From: Acidimicrobiales bacterium
GTDB lineage: Bacteria > Actinomycetota > Acidimicrobiia > Acidimicrobiales > GCA-2861595
Length of the DNA: 40,853 nucleotides
Assembly (NCBI GenBank): GCA_035540975.1
Contig: DATLFN010000074.1
Span: 1 to 40,853 of the forward strand
Reading direction: 5' to 3'
Each line of letters begins with the position of its first letter. Within the stretch, counting starts at the first letter, position 1. Shown here one piece after another: positions 15,876 through 24,639 of the stretch. Position numbers and translations under genes: made by a program. The notes below the pieces were generated by a model. The model searched no databases and was not told the origin of the DNA. It saw nothing but the letters and a program-made list of their open reading frames with translations.

Positions 15876-15878
15876 CGT
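15873..15878 (+). promoter_or_regulatory. -10-like TAGCGT for tRNA-Ala
   Basis: It overlaps the stop codon of the translin gene and lies 11 bases before the tRNA 5' end. Confidence 0.4.
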
Positions 15879-15889
15879 GGGGGACCCTC

Positions 15890-15963
15890 GGGGGTGTAGC
15901 TCAGCCCGGTAGAGCGCTACGTTCGCAACGTAGAAGTCGTGGGTTCAAGTCCCATCACCTCCA
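15890..15963 (+). tRNA. tRNA-Ala, anticodon CGC
   Basis: A 74-base cloverleaf. The acceptor GGGGGTG pairs with CACCTCC and has the G3:U70 wobble that marks alanine tRNAs. The anticodon arm is CTACG-TTCGCAA-CGTAG with anticodon CGC at 15924-15926. The T arm is GTGGG-TTCAAGT-CCCAT. The discriminator base is A, and CCA is not encoded. It reads GCG, a frequent codon in this GC-rich genome. Confidence 0.95.
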
Positions 15964-16033
15964 CTGCAAGGCCCGAGGAACCGGCGGGGAGCGTGCCACC
16001 GGCGTCAAGCCGGGTCCGCGCCCCCCGGACCGG

Positions 16034-16082
16034 GTTCATGCGGCAAAAACGGGCGATATTCGCCCATTCCTGCCGCAGGAAC
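16034..16082. repeat. 49-bp nested palindrome downstream of tRNA-Ala
   Basis: The dyad is centred exactly at 16058. Paired blocks are GTTC/GAAC, TGCGGCA/TGCCGCA and GGGCGA/TCGCCC, separated by symmetric unpaired segments of 1 and 5 bases with a 3-base centre. Size and GTTC/GAAC ends match the element at 6134, although the inner stems differ. It lies between the tRNA and a convergent lipoprotein gene. A terminator or a mobile palindrome are the two obvious readings. Confidence 0.75.
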
Positions 16083-16138
16083 AACGGCGGCGCCCGGCGG
16101 GGGCGGCCGGCAAGGCCGTCCTCGGACCGCCGGGCGGA

Positions 16139-16300
16139 TCAGCCGCCGGTGTTGGTGTCGTTGTCGGGCTGGACGTCGACGTCGACGTCGGGGGCCTCGA
16201 GCTCCGACTCGCCGTCGTTGTCGTCGTCGGAGCAGGCGGCTCCCACCAACGGCAAGGCGGCGACGAGGGCGAGGGCGACGGAACGGCGCAGACGGTTCAT
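16139..16300 (-). CDS. Tiny acidic lipoprotein (53 aa)
   Basis: It begins with a basic N-terminus and a hydrophobic core at residues 8-20, followed by lipobox VGAAC with Cys 23. The mature part is only about 30 residues and almost entirely Asp/Glu/Asn/Thr. AGGAG lies about 9 bases upstream of the ATG at 16300. It is predicted to be exported and lipid-anchored. It closely parallels the 49-residue lipoprotein at 24283-24432 in both the Cys-Ser-Asp-Asp-Asp start and the size. Role unknown; metal binding is only a thought from composition. Confidence 0.75.
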   Translation of the reverse strand: MNRLRRSVALALVAALPLVGAACSDDDNDGESELEAPDVDVDVQPDNDTNTGG

Positions 16301-16563
16301 GGGCTCTTTCTCCTGAGGGATCCTGGTTCGCCCTGTACCCACGCCGGGCGGTTCTGAACGAGCGTCGCCCCACGGCCGCGCAACCCGCCCCGGCCCGACG
16401 AAAGCGGCGTCCGCCATGGGTCAACTGGCCCGTTCGGCGACCTGCGACGAAACGCGCTTCAAGTCCGGCCTCCCGCGGCCGACGAAGTGTGCATGGACCG
16501 TCGTCCGGGGAACGCCCGCCGGCGGCCGGGCGCGCCGCCGCCGGCACCGGGGGTTCCCCGGTG

Positions 16564-17067
16564 ATGAGCTGGGTCGTCGCCGGGGGGGCGATGGCGTTCG
16601 TCGTGTTCTGCGCCGACTCGGTGGGCGACGGGGAACGCCGCCCGCCGGCCGAGCGGGTGGTCCGGGCCGTGCTCTGGATGGTGACGCTCACCCGGTGGTT
16701 CACCCGCCGCAACCTCACCAAGCTCGGTCGCTTCGGCGCCGTCGTGTGGTTCCTCGTGACGACCGGGTGGCTGCTGACGCTCATCTCCGACCGGCTGTCG
16801 CCGACCGCCTTCCTCGTGCTCGGACCGGTGGCGATGTCGTTCGTCGTGTACTGCGTGGACGCCCTGTCCTCCGACCTGGAGAACAAGCCCCTGCGCCGGT
16901 TCGTCCGCAGCGTGCTGTGGCCGCTCCCGGTCGTGGGCTACCTGACGAACGAGGACAGCATCAACCTGGTGCACGCCAGCGTGACGGTGTGGGTGCTCCT
17001 CACCACCGGGTGGCTGCTGGGCCTGCTGGCCGACCGGGTCGCCGTCCCCCTGGCGAGCCTGGGATGA
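16564..17067 (+). CDS. Membrane protein with internal duplication, function unknown
   Basis: A 167-residue protein made of two similar halves. Residues 10-79 and 91-158 align at an offset of about 81, for example AFVVFCADS versus SFVVYCVDA, RVVRAVLW versus RFVRSVLW, and VTTGWLLTLISDR versus LTTGWLLGLLADR. Each half has two hydrophobic segments, so four membrane helices are likely. I do not recognise a named family. ATG 16564 is used; a GTG directly before it (16561) and an upstream ATG at 16489 are alternatives. Its stop overlaps the start of the GH43-like gene (ATGA), so the two are translationally coupled. The 262 bases upstream show no clear gene. Confidence 0.65.
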   Translation: MSWVVAGGAMAFVVFCADSVGDGERRPPAERVVRAVLWMVTLTRWFTRRNLTKLGRFGAVVWFLVTTGWLLTLISDRLSPTAFLVLGPVAMSFVVYCVDALSSDLENKPLRRFVRSVLWPLPVVGYLTNEDSINLVHASVTVWVLLTTGWLLGLLADRVAVPLASLG

Positions 17068-17990
17068 GCATCCTCGGGACCTTCCGGGAGCACCGGCCCT
17101 TCCCGGGCCAGGACCCGTGGGTGGTGGCGCACGACGGGTGGTACCTGCTCGTCCAGGCGGCGGGACGCAACCGGCGCATCGTCGTGAAGCGCTTCCGGGA
17201 CCTGGCCCGGATGGATCGCAACGTCGAGACGGTGATCTGGGCACCGAGCGGGCGCGGGGGCCGGGTGCGGGAGGTCTGGGCGCCCGAGCTGCACCTGATC
17301 GACGGTCGCTGGTACGTGTACTACGCCGCGAGCGACGGGCACGCCGGCAACCACCGCGCGTACGTGCTCGTGGCCGACGATCCGCTCGGCCCCTACGAGC
17401 CGCTCGGGCGCGTGTGCGATCCCGCGCACGACGTGTGGGCCATCGACATGACCGTGCTGACCCACGACGGCCGTCTCTACGCCCTGTGGTCGGGCTGGGA
17501 GGGGCCCGACGACGCCTTCCCGCAGAACCTGTACGTCGCCCCGCTGGCGAACCCGTGGACCATCTCGGGGGGGCGCCGGTGCATCGCCCGGCCCGAGCAC
17601 GACTGGGAGCAGAGCGTCGCGGCGGTGAACGAGGGACCGCAGGTGCTGCGACATCCCGGCACGGGCCGGCTCTTCGTCCTCTACTCGGCGGACGCCAGCT
17701 GGACCCAGGCCTACAAGATGGGCCTGTTGGAGCACACCGGCGGTGACCCGGCCGACCCCGCCTCGTGGCGGAAGTGGAGCGAGCCGTTCCTCACGGGCGG
17801 GGGCCACGGCTGCGTGGTCGACACCCCCGAGGGGCAGCGGGTCGTGTACCACCGCAAGCTCGGACCGGACGTGGGCTGGGCCGACCGCGAGATCTGTTCG
17901 ACGCCCCTCCTGTGGGACGCCGGCGCGCTGCCGGTGGCCGTCGGCGCCTCCCCGCCGACCGGCGAGGTGCTCCGCACCGGCATGGCCTGA
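17064..17990 (+). CDS. Glycoside hydrolase family 43-like protein
   Basis: A 308-residue five-bladed beta-propeller protein. The three GH43 acidic residues are placeable: D17 in GQDPW, D128 in WAIDMTVL (pKa-modulating position) and E190 in VNEGPQVL (general acid). WAPELHLIDGRWYVYYAAS at 72-90 is the usual GH43 blade. Members remove arabinose, xylose or galactose from plant or other polysaccharides; the substrate here is unknown. There is no signal peptide, so it is probably cytoplasmic. It overlaps the upstream membrane gene by 4 bases and converges on the response regulator at 18022. It may work with the GH2, GH1-like and Leloir genes further on. Confidence 0.8.
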   Translation: MSILGTFREHRPFPGQDPWVVAHDGWYLLVQAAGRNRRIVVKRFRDLARMDRNVETVIWAPSGRGGRVREVWAPELHLIDGRWYVYYAASDGHAGNHRAYVLVADDPLGPYEPLGRVCDPAHDVWAIDMTVLTHDGRLYALWSGWEGPDDAFPQNLYVAPLANPWTISGGRRCIARPEHDWEQSVAAVNEGPQVLRHPGTGRLFVLYSADASWTQAYKMGLLEHTGGDPADPASWRKWSEPFLTGGGHGCVVDTPEGQRVVYHRKLGPDVGWADREICSTPLLWDAGALPVAVGASPPTGEVLRTGMA

Positions 17991-18021
17991 CGGCCCCGCT
18001 CGCCGGCCCGGCTCTCCGCCC

Positions 18022-18420
18022 CTAGCAGGGGAGGGGGTGGCCGTCCGGGTCGTCGAGGTGCTCGATGTAGTGGATGAGGTGGTCGGGGTCGAACGGCTTG
18101 GTGATGTAGTAGCTGGCGCCCGCCTGCCAGCCCCGCCACACGTCCTTGTCCGAGGCGCGGGCGGTGAGTATGACCACGGGGATGTCCATCGTCGCCTGGT
18201 CGGCCTTGAGGTTCTCGAGCAGGTCGAAGCCGTCGGTGACCGGCATCATGACGTCGGCCACGATCAGGTCCGGCTGCAGCTCCTTGGCCAGCGCCCCCGC
18301 CTGGGCGCCGTCCTCCGCCTCGGTCACCGAGTAGCCGCTCAGCTCCAGCGTCATGACGAGCAGCGCCCGGATGTCCGGGTCGTCGTCGGCGATCAGGACT
18401 CGTTGAACGGGCGTGGTCAT
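18022..18420 (-). CDS. Single-domain response regulator
   Basis: A receiver domain only, 132 residues. The acidic pocket is D12/D13, phospho-acceptor D56 (IVADVMMP), switch T86 and K108 (YYITKPFD). There is no DNA-binding or enzymatic output domain, so it would signal by protein contact or phosphotransfer. The ATG at 18420 overlaps the stop of the histidine kinase (ATGA), so they are cognate partners. The order is subtilase, kinase, regulator on the minus strand. Confidence 0.9.
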   Translation of the reverse strand: MTTPVQRVLIADDDPDIRALLVMTLELSGYSVTEAEDGAQAGALAKELQPDLIVADVMMPVTDGFDLLENLKADQATMDIPVVILTARASDKDVWRGWQAGASYYITKPFDPDHLIHYIEHLDDPDGHPLPC

Positions 18421-20375
18421 CGTGGGTCTCTCCCGGTGGCGGTCGCCGCGAGCAGAGGAGTGGCCTCGGCGCCGAACCGTTCCGAGCGGGGCGGCGGGGC
18501 GGGCGAGGGGAGCGTCAGGACGAACCGGGAGCCGCCGCCCGGTGCGTCGTCCAGCGTGAGGGTGCCCCCGAGGAGCACCGCGACCTGCCGGCACAGGTAG
18601 AGCCCGAGGCCGGTCCCGCCCTGCGAGCGGGTCGACGACTGGTCGAGCTGCACGAACCGCTCGAAGACCCGCTCCCGGTCGGCGGGCGGGATTCCCGGGC
18701 CGGAGTCGACGACCTCGATGCGCGAGGTCCCGCCGTCATGGTGCACGAGGATGTCGATAGGGCCGCCGGGGGCGTACTTGCAGGCGTTCTCGACCAGGTT
18801 GGAGAGCACCTGGCGGAGCTTCGACTCCGACGTGCGCACCAGGCCGCCGCCGTCGTCCACGAAGCGGATCGGGGGCAGCGGCTCGGGCGCCCGCTGGGCC
18901 CGGAGCTCCTCGACGACGTCGTCGACCATGCGGACGATGTCGACGGGCGTGTCGATCCTCGGCGCCTCGCCGTGCTCGACGGTGGCGAGGGTGAGGAGCT
19001 CCTCGATCAGGCGCTGGAGCCGCTTGGCCTGCCGGCAGGCCACGTCCATCAGCGTCGCCCGCTGCTCGGGGTTGAGGCGCTCGTCCATGCGCCGCAGCGT
19101 GAGGACGGAGCCGATGGTCGCGGCCAGGGGCGTGCGCAGCTCGTGCGACACGGCGGAGACGAAGTCGTCCTTCTGGCGGTTCAGGTCGACCTGGTGGGCG
19201 AGGGCGGCCTCGACGTCGGCGTACAGCCGGGCGTTGGCGACGGTCAGCGAGGCGTGCCCGAGGAAGGCGGCCAGCACCTCGGCCCGGGCGCCGGACCCGT
19301 CGTCGCCCGCCAGCTGGCGGAGCACGGCGAGCACGACCGGGGCGGCGGCGCCCTCCTCGGAGCGGGCGACGACGAGCGATTCGGCCGACGGGTCGAGGGC
19401 GAGGACGGTGGTGGGAATCGAACGACCGGGGACCTCGACGGCCGCCACCGGCGCGACCAGCTCGACGATCGCCTCGACCACCGGGCCCGGGGCGGGCCGG
19501 GCGCCGGCGTCGGTCACGACCACGCCGGTCCACGTGCCGTCTGCGCCGGCCGTGCAGCACAGGCCGGCCGCACCGGTCACCAGCGACCGGGCCTCGTCGC
19601 CCAGGGTGCCCAGCACCTCGGCCAGCCCGGTCAGGCCGCCGGTGCGGGAGGACGCCGCGTACAGGCGCTCGAAGCGCAGGTGCTCGGCCCGGTGGGCGGC
19701 CAGCCGCCGGGTCTCGGCGATCATCAGCAGGACGAGCGGCGCCACGAGGGCGATGGCGCCCGGCGTCACGCTGACGAGCACGACGGCGACCAGCCCGAGG
19801 CTGGCCGAGATGACGCTGGCGATCGCCACCGGCGCCAGCGAAGCGGTGAACACCCGGAGGAAGCGGGAGCCTTCCATCACCGAGACGGCGAGCGACGTCG
19901 ACGCGTGGGTGAAGGTGGCGTAGGCGCAGGCGGCGGCCAGGGCGGCCCCCCAGGTGACGCCGTCGGCCGCTCCGCCGTCGTGGAAGCCGACGAAGGCGAG
20001 GGCGGCGAGCAGGGCGGCGGTCGAGGTGCTGGCGACGTTGTAGAGCAGCTTGGCGGGGGACTGGCGCAGCCAGGCGCAGACGAGGGCCTCGCCCAGCGCG
20101 GCCGCCACGACGACCCCCGCCGGCGACAGGTGCAGGAGCATGCCGACGACCACCGCCTCGACCATGGTCACCGACACGGCGTGGCGGCCGAGCTCCACGT
20201 GCATCCGCACCGACCCGAGGACGGCGACGGCCACGGCGAAGGGGAGGACGGCCGGCGGCACGGTGCCGAGCACCCCGTCGGCGAGGGCGGCGGCGGCCAG
20301 GACGGCGGCCAGCGTCACGGGCAGCGCGGTCAGCACGACGATCCCTCGTCGCCTGGGGTGAGTGTCGGGGGCCAT
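18417..20375 (-). CDS. Membrane sensor histidine kinase
   Basis: A 652-residue protein. Residues 11-222 form about 7-8 membrane segments in a MASE-like integral sensor. Residues 225-385 are a GAF-like cytoplasmic region. Then comes a HisKA domain with the phospho-acceptor H411 ([11 protein letters not shown]), and a HATPase with N-box N530, G1 DSGPG at 557-561 and G2 GTGLGL. The start is ATG 20375. The longer open frame upstream is a shadow of the subtilase repeats. It starts 14 bases after the subtilase stop and overlaps the receiver gene by 4 bases, giving a three-gene operon. The signal is unknown. The multi-pass N-terminus suggests a membrane or small hydrophobic cue. Confidence 0.9.
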   Translation of the reverse strand: MAPDTHPRRRGIVVLTALPVTLAAVLAAAALADGVLGTVPPAVLPFAVAVAVLGSVRMHVELGRHAVSVTMVEAVVVGMLLHLSPAGVVVAAALGEALVCAWLRQSPAKLLYNVASTSTAALLAALAFVGFHDGGAADGVTWGAALAAACAYATFTHASTSLAVSVMEGSRFLRVFTASLAPVAIASVISASLGLVAVVLVSVTPGAIALVAPLVLLMIAETRRLAAHRAEHLRFERLYAASSRTGGLTGLAEVLGTLGDEARSLVTGAAGLCCTAGADGTWTGVVVTDAGARPAPGPVVEAIVELVAPVAAVEVPGRSIPTTVLALDPSAESLVVARSEEGAAAPVVLAVLRQLAGDDGSGARAEVLAAFLGHASLTVANARLYADVEAALAHQVDLNRQKDDFVSAVSHELRTPLAATIGSVLTLRRMDERLNPEQRATLMDVACRQAKRLQRLIEELLTLATVEHGEAPRIDTPVDIVRMVDDVVEELRAQRAPEPLPPIRFVDDGGGLVRTSESKLRQVLSNLVENACKYAPGGPIDILVHHDGGTSRIEVVDSGPGIPPADRERVFERFVQLDQSSTRSQGGTGLGLYLCRQVAVLLGGTLTLDDAPGGGSRFVLTLPSPAPPPRSERFGAEATPLLAATATGRDPR

Positions 20376-20389
20376 GGCGCTGCGGAGGG

Positions 20390-22168
20390 TTATCCGATGA
20401 CGGCTGCGGCCCAACTGCTGCCGGCCCAACGGCTGCCGGCCCAGCGCGAGCCGGCGAAGCTGGAACCGGCCCAGCTCGACCCGGCCCAGCGGGACCCGGC
20501 CCAGCGGCTGCCGGCCCAGCGCGAACCGGCCCAGCTCGACCCGGCCCAGCGGCTGCCCTCGAACCTCACCGATGCCCAGCGGCTGCCCGCCCAGCGCGAG
20601 CCGGCCCACACCTCGTCGGCCCAGCGGGACCCGGCCCAACGGCTGCCGGCCCACCGGGACCCGGCCCAGCGGCTGCCGGCCCAGCGGCTGCCGGCCCAGC
20701 GGCTGCCGGCGAACTCCTCGTCGGCCCAGCGGCTGCCCGTCCACTGCTCGTCGGCCCAGCGGCTGCCGGCCCAACGGGAACCGGCCCAGCGGCTGCCCAC
20801 CCAGGCGTCGCCGGCCCAGCGGCTGCCCACCCAGGGCATCTGGTGGAGGCCGACGCCGAGGCCGTTGAATGCCACGGGGTGACGCTGCCACCAGTCGGCG
20901 GGCGAGCCCACCTCGACCAGGTCGGCGGCGGCCAGGTCGACGGCCCTGCCGATCTCACCGGGCACGGCCCGGCCCGACTCGACCAGGGCGGCCTTGAAGT
21001 CGTCGGGCGTGGCGGCGGCGTGGTGCTCGGTCAGCACGGCGACGGCACCGGCGGTGAGGGCGGTCGCCATGGAGGTGCCGGTGCCCAGCAGGTAGTGGTC
21101 GCCGACCCGGGAACCGGGGTTCTCGGTCACGACGGTCGAGCCGGGGGCGGCCAACGACACGACGGAGACACCGGGAGCCAACAGCTCCGGCTTGGCGCCC
21201 CGGCGCAGGTCCTGGCGGCCCGACCAGGCGGGCACCGAGTCGTCGGCCGGGCCGAGGGTGGCGCCGGTGTCGAGGGCGCCGACGGTGATGACGAAGGGGT
21301 CACGACCGGGCGAGGCGACGTAGTCGCCGTCGTTGCCGGCGGCCGCGACCACGGTGATGCCGGAGGCCCAGGCGGCCTCGACGGCGGCGGAGAGGGGATC
21401 GGCGTGGTAGTTGCCGCCGATCGGCGGCACGGCCACCGAGAGGTTGAGCACGCGGACGGCGTTCTCGTCGGCGTTGGCGACCACCCAACCGATGCCGTCG
21501 AGCACCCGGGAGAGGCTGGTGCTGCCGTCGGCGCCGGCCACCTTCACCGAGACGATGTGGGCGCCCGGTGCGACACCGACGTGGCGGGAGCCCTCGGTGG
21601 CTGACAGCTCGCCGTCGCCGGCGATGAGGCCGGCCATGAACGTGCCGTGGCCGAAGCGGTCCACGCCGTCGCCCTCGCCGCTCAGGTCGGGGCCGTGCAC
21701 GACCCGCCCGCGCAGGTCCTCGACCTCGGCCACCCCGGTGTCGACGAGGGCGACGCCCACGCCGGCGCCCGACGTGAGGTCCCAGTCGCCGCCCGGGTTC
21801 ATCGCCGCGAACTGATGGTCGGCTACAGGGACGGTGGTCACGTCCACGCCGGTGACGCCCATGGCGGCGTCGTCGACCACCGAGAACCCGGCCGACTCGA
21901 CCGACGCGATCTGGCGGGCGTCCAGGCGGGCGGCGACGCCGCCGACCAGGTCGAGGGGCGAGCCGGCCTCCCCGCCGGCGTCCTCCACGGCCTGGCGGGC
22001 GAGGTCGGAGGACACGCCCCAGACCACGACGTCCGTCTGGGCGGGGTCCTCGGGGATGGTGGCCGTCGGCGCTCCGAACCCGACCGTCAGGGCGGTGGCG
22101 ATGGCGAGGCAGAGGCCGGCGAGCCGGCGACGGGCCATCGGGCCACCGTGCGTCGGGAGCTCGGTCAT
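20390..22168 (-). CDS. Secreted S8 subtilisin-like protease with Trp-rich pentapeptide tail
   Basis: A 592-residue protein. Residues 11-37 read as a signal peptide ([22 protein letters not shown]), 40-118 as an inhibitor-like propeptide, and 130-420 as the S8 domain. The catalytic triad is D143 (LVDTG), H174 (FGHGTFMAG) and S366 (GTGTSMA), with oxyanion N279 (AAGND). Residues 446-592 are about 28 copies of a five-residue unit WAGSR. The start could be ATG 22168 or ATG 22138; the latter gives a neater signal peptide. It is first in an operon with the histidine kinase and receiver. Repeat tails of this W-x-G-S type occur in other actinobacterial subtilases. A surface-binding role is a guess. 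Confidence 0.9.
   Translation of the reverse strand: MTELPTHGGPMARRRLAGLCLAIATALTVGFGAPTATIPEDPAQTDVVVWGVSSDLARQAVEDAGGEAGSPLDLVGGVAARLDARQIASVESAGFSVVDDAAMGVTGVDVTTVPVADHQFAAMNPGGDWDLTSGAGVGVALVDTGVAEVEDLRGRVVHGPDLSGEGDGVDRFGHGTFMAGLIAGDGELSATEGSRHVGVAPGAHIVSVKVAGADGSTSLSRVLDGIGWVVANADENAVRVLNLSVAVPPIGGNYHADPLSAAVEAAWASGITVVAAAGNDGDYVASPGRDPFVITVGALDTGATLGPADDSVPAWSGRQDLRRGAKPELLAPGVSVVSLAAPGSTVVTENPGSRVGDHYLLGTGTSMATALTAGAVAVLTEHHAAATPDDFKAALVESGRAVPGEIGRAVDLAAADLVEVGSPADWWQRHPVAFNGLGVGLHQMPWVGSRWAGDAWVGSRWAGSRWAGSRWADEQWTGSRWADEEFAGSRWAGSRWAGSRWAGSRWAGSRWAGSRWADEVWAGSRWAGSRWASVRFEGSRWAGSSWAGSRWAGSRWAGSRWAGSSWAGSSFAGSRWAGSRWAGSSWAAAVIG
20393..20833 (-). repeat. 15-bp tandem coding repeats (WAGSR pentapeptides)
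   Basis: About 28 in-frame 15-bp units encode W-A-G-S-R with variants ([25 protein letters not shown]). The Trp/Phe position is nearly invariant. Similar units sit in clusters, as expected from slippage or unequal recombination. The repeats also explain the long Gln/Leu/Arg-rich and Pro/Ala-rich shadow frames here. Confidence 0.95.
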
Positions 22169-22193
22169 GGAAAGGGCATCGGCGGCCCATTCG

Positions 22194-22240
22194 AAAACCT
22201 TGAACAGGTTGCCGAAACCCCCACAGTGGTCACATGTGAC
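22194..22240. promoter_or_regulatory. Operator-like palindromes upstream of the subtilase operon
   Basis: The 93-bp galK-to-subtilase gap holds a perfect 12-bp palindrome GTCACATGTGAC at 22229-22240 and an inverted repeat AACCT-N5-AGGTT near 22197-22211. Both lie 30-70 bp upstream of the subtilase start, where a regulator could bind. No known factor is identified. Confidence 0.45.
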
Positions 22241-22261
22241 GGCCGGGGTGGACCGGCCCGC

Positions 22262-23272
22262 TCACCACGAGGGGCCGACCGGCTCCACGGCGGCGCCCGC
22301 CGCCGCCCGGACGCGCATTCCGGGCACCTTCGTCCCCCGACGTACGACGGCGACGACGCACCCGCCGAACCCGGCGCCCGTGAGCCGGGCACCGAGCACC
22401 CCGTCGATGGCGAGCAACCGCTCCACCAGGGCGTCGAGGGCGGGCGTTGAGACCTCGAAGTTGTCGCGGAGGCTGGCGTGGCTCTCGATCATCAGGCGTC
22501 CCGCGCCCTCCACGTCGCCCGACCGCAGGCCCTCGGCGAAGCTCCGGACCCGGGCGTTCTCGGCGACCACGTGGCGGGCGCGGCGCCGGACGACGGGGTC
22601 CTCCAGGGCGGCGACCGCCTCGGGCGCCGCCGACCGCAGCGGGCCCACGAGGGCCGCCGCCTGCTCGCACTGGCGGCGCCGCTCCTCGTAGGCCGACGTC
22701 GCGACCGAGCGCCGTTCACCCGTGTCGGCCACCACCACCTCGACCTCCGGGGGCAGCGGCACCGGGGTCACCTCGAGCGACGTGAAGTCCACGAGCAGCC
22801 CGTGGCCCGCCCGCCCGGCGGCCGACGCCAGCTGGTCCATCACGCCCGTGCGCACGCCCCACGCCCGCTGCTCCGCCCGCTGGCAGGCGAGCGCCAGCTC
22901 CAGCGGCGTGCCCCGGAATCCCACCGCGAGCGCCACGGCCACCTCCAGCGCGGCGCTCGACGACAGGCCGGCGCCCAGTGGGAGGGTGGTGGCGACCGTG
23001 CCGGTGCCGCCCTCGGCCGGGCGGACCTCGGCGACCACGCCCGCCACGTACCGGGCCCAGCCCGGGCGCAGCGCAGCGGGGTCCGTCACGTCGAGGGGCA
23101 CCACGGCCGGCGCGGGCTCGTCGGCCGACGCCAGCTCCACCACGGAGCCGCCCCGCTCCAGCTCGACGGTGGTGCCCAGGTGCACCGCCATGGGCAGGGC
23201 CAGGCCGCCGGTGTAGTCGGTGTGGTCGCCGATGAGGTTGACCCGGCCGGGGGCGAAGGCGCGGACCCGCAC
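22262..23272 (-). CDS. galK: Galactokinase
   Basis: A 336-residue GHMP kinase. The galactokinase signature GRVNLIGDHTDYTGG lies at residues 9-23, the ATP-binding GHMP motif PLGAGLSSSAAL at 98-109, and the C-terminal GARLTGAGFGGCVV near 310. It phosphorylates galactose to galactose-1-phosphate, entry to the Leloir pathway. It is somewhat shorter than the E. coli enzyme (382). The start is GTG 23272, placed by the immediate match to the family. It follows galE after 10 bases on the same strand. galT is on the other arm of the divergent cluster at 32286. Confidence 0.94.
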   Translation of the reverse strand: MRVRAFAPGRVNLIGDHTDYTGGLALPMAVHLGTTVELERGGSVVELASADEPAPAVVPLDVTDPAALRPGWARYVAGVVAEVRPAEGGTGTVATTLPLGAGLSSSAALEVAVALAVGFRGTPLELALACQRAEQRAWGVRTGVMDQLASAAGRAGHGLLVDFTSLEVTPVPLPPEVEVVVADTGERRSVATSAYEERRRQCEQAAALVGPLRSAAPEAVAALEDPVVRRRARHVVAENARVRSFAEGLRSGDVEGAGRLMIESHASLRDNFEVSTPALDALVERLLAIDGVLGARLTGAGFGGCVVAVVRRGTKVPGMRVRAAAGAAVEPVGPSW

Positions 23273-23282
23273 GGCCCGGACG

Positions 23283-24266
23283 CTACGGCGCGGGGGCGGG
23301 CGAGGGGCGGCGCTCGCGCATCCACGCCCAGGCGTCGCCCACCATGTCCTCGATCGCCGGCTTCTCGGGCGTCCAGCCCAGCTCCCGGCGGATCCGCTCG
23401 CTGGAGGCCACCAGGACGGCGGGGTCCCCGGCCCGCCTGGGGCACTCGACCACCGGGATCCCGGCGCCGGTGACGCGGCGGGCCGCCTCGACCACCTCCC
23501 GCACCGAGAAGCCGGCGCCGTTCCCGAGGTTGAACAGGCGGTGACCGGCCTCGTCGGTGGCGGTCAGCGCCAGGAGGTGGGCGCGGGCGAGGTCGTCGAC
23601 GTGGATGTAGTCGCGCACCGCCGTCCCGTCGGGGGTCGGGTAGTCGGTGCCGAAGACGGAGACGGCCTCCCGCTCGCCGAGGGCGGCGAGGAGCACGTTG
23701 GGGATGAGGTGGGTCTCGGGGTCGTGCAGCTCGCCCTGGCGCCCCGACGCGCCCGCCACGTTGAAGTACCGGAGGCTCACCGCCCCGAGCCCGGTGGCGG
23801 CCGCCTCGGCCCCGATGGCCCAGTCCACCGCCAGCTTCGACGCCCCGTACGGGTTGGTCGGGCGGGTCGGCGCCGACTCGGGGATGGGGACGGTCTCGGG
23901 CTCGCCGTACACGGCGGCGGTGGAGGAGAAGACCAGGCGGCGGGCACCCTCGGCCCGCATGGCGTCCAGCAGGTTCAGCGTGCCGCCGACGTTCGTGCGG
24001 AAGTACCGGACCGGGTGCTCCACCGACTCGCCCACCAGGGAGAGGGCGGCGAAGTGCAGGACGGCGTCGAACCCGCGGCCGACGACGGCTCGCAGCGCCG
24101 CCGGCTCGAGGACGTCCACCCGGTCGAACGCCGCCCCGTCGGGGACGGCCCAGTGGTGCCCCTTGGAGAGGTCGTCGGCCACGGTCACCTCGTGCCCGGC
24201 GCCGACCAGGTGGCGGGCGACGACGCTGCCGATGTAGCCGGCGCCACCGACCACGAGTGTCCTCAC
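23283..24266 (-). CDS. galE: UDP-glucose 4-epimerase
   Basis: A 327-residue extended short-chain dehydrogenase. NAD-binding GGAGYIGS is at 7-14, the active-site Ser region FSSTAAVYG at 113-121, and the catalytic Y140-x3-K144 (NPYGASK) follows. It interconverts UDP-galactose and UDP-glucose, closing the Leloir cycle with GalT and GalK and feeding glycan synthesis. The start is GTG 24266. It precedes galK by 10 bases and sits 16 bases after a tiny lipoprotein gene, so the three probably share a transcript. Confidence 0.95.
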   Translation of the reverse strand: MRTLVVGGAGYIGSVVARHLVGAGHEVTVADDLSKGHHWAVPDGAAFDRVDVLEPAALRAVVGRGFDAVLHFAALSLVGESVEHPVRYFRTNVGGTLNLLDAMRAEGARRLVFSSTAAVYGEPETVPIPESAPTRPTNPYGASKLAVDWAIGAEAAATGLGAVSLRYFNVAGASGRQGELHDPETHLIPNVLLAALGEREAVSVFGTDYPTPDGTAVRDYIHVDDLARAHLLALTATDEAGHRLFNLGNGAGFSVREVVEAARRVTGAGIPVVECPRRAGDPAVLVASSERIRRELGWTPEKPAIEDMVGDAWAWMRERRPSPAPAP

Positions 24267-24282
24267 GGGCGCCCGCGTCCGC

Positions 24283-24432
24283 TCAGGGCGAGGTGCTCGA
24301 CGGCGCGTTGGTGGTGGGCTCTTCGAGGGTGTCGCCGGTGTTGTTGCGCTGCGGCGAGTTCCCGTCGTCGTCGCTGCACGCGCCGGCGAGCAGGAGCGCG
24401 GCGGTGGCGACGACGGCGAGGGCCGGCTTCAT
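24283..24432 (-). CDS. Tiny lipoprotein (49 aa)
   Basis: ATG at 24432. Residues 5-17 are a hydrophobic signal segment, followed by lipobox AGAC with Cys 19. The mature 31 residues are Asp/Asn/Thr/Ser/Pro-rich. The Cys-Ser-Asp-Asp-Asp start matches the lipoprotein at 16139-16300. No convincing ribosome site is seen. It is the first gene of the minus-strand arm carrying galE and galK. It is too short for family assignment but the signal-lipobox pattern is clear. Confidence 0.65.
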   Translation of the reverse strand: MKPALAVVATAALLLAGACSDDDGNSPQRNNTGDTLEEPTTNAPSSTSP

Positions 24433-24639
24433 GACCTAGAGGACTGCCCACCGGCGGGGGGCGCCAAACGGGCGCCCTCCTCCCCCGGTCCGGGGTGATC
24501 GCCGGGTTTGGGCGGCGCCGTCTTCCGGGTACAGGTGCGGACGCCGAACAGCGGGCGGGTCCTTCGTTCCGCGCGGCTCCTGCGCGGTTGAGCAGTCAGC
24601 CCTCTCCAGGACCGATTCCCAAGCCCCGGGAGGACCACG

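Noticed and set aside
18005-18050. Terminator between GH43-like gene and response regulator
   Set aside because: Only a 5-bp CCCCT/AGGGG stem overlapping a stop codon and no T-run.
20393-20833. Possible CRISPR-like repeat array
   Set aside because: 15-bp in-frame tandem units without spacers, inside a protease coding sequence.
18738-20882. 714-codon plus-strand frame across the kinase and repeats
   Set aside because: A shadow produced by GC-rich codons. Its repeat-like Pro/Ala/Gln tail is the antisense of the WAGSR pentapeptides.
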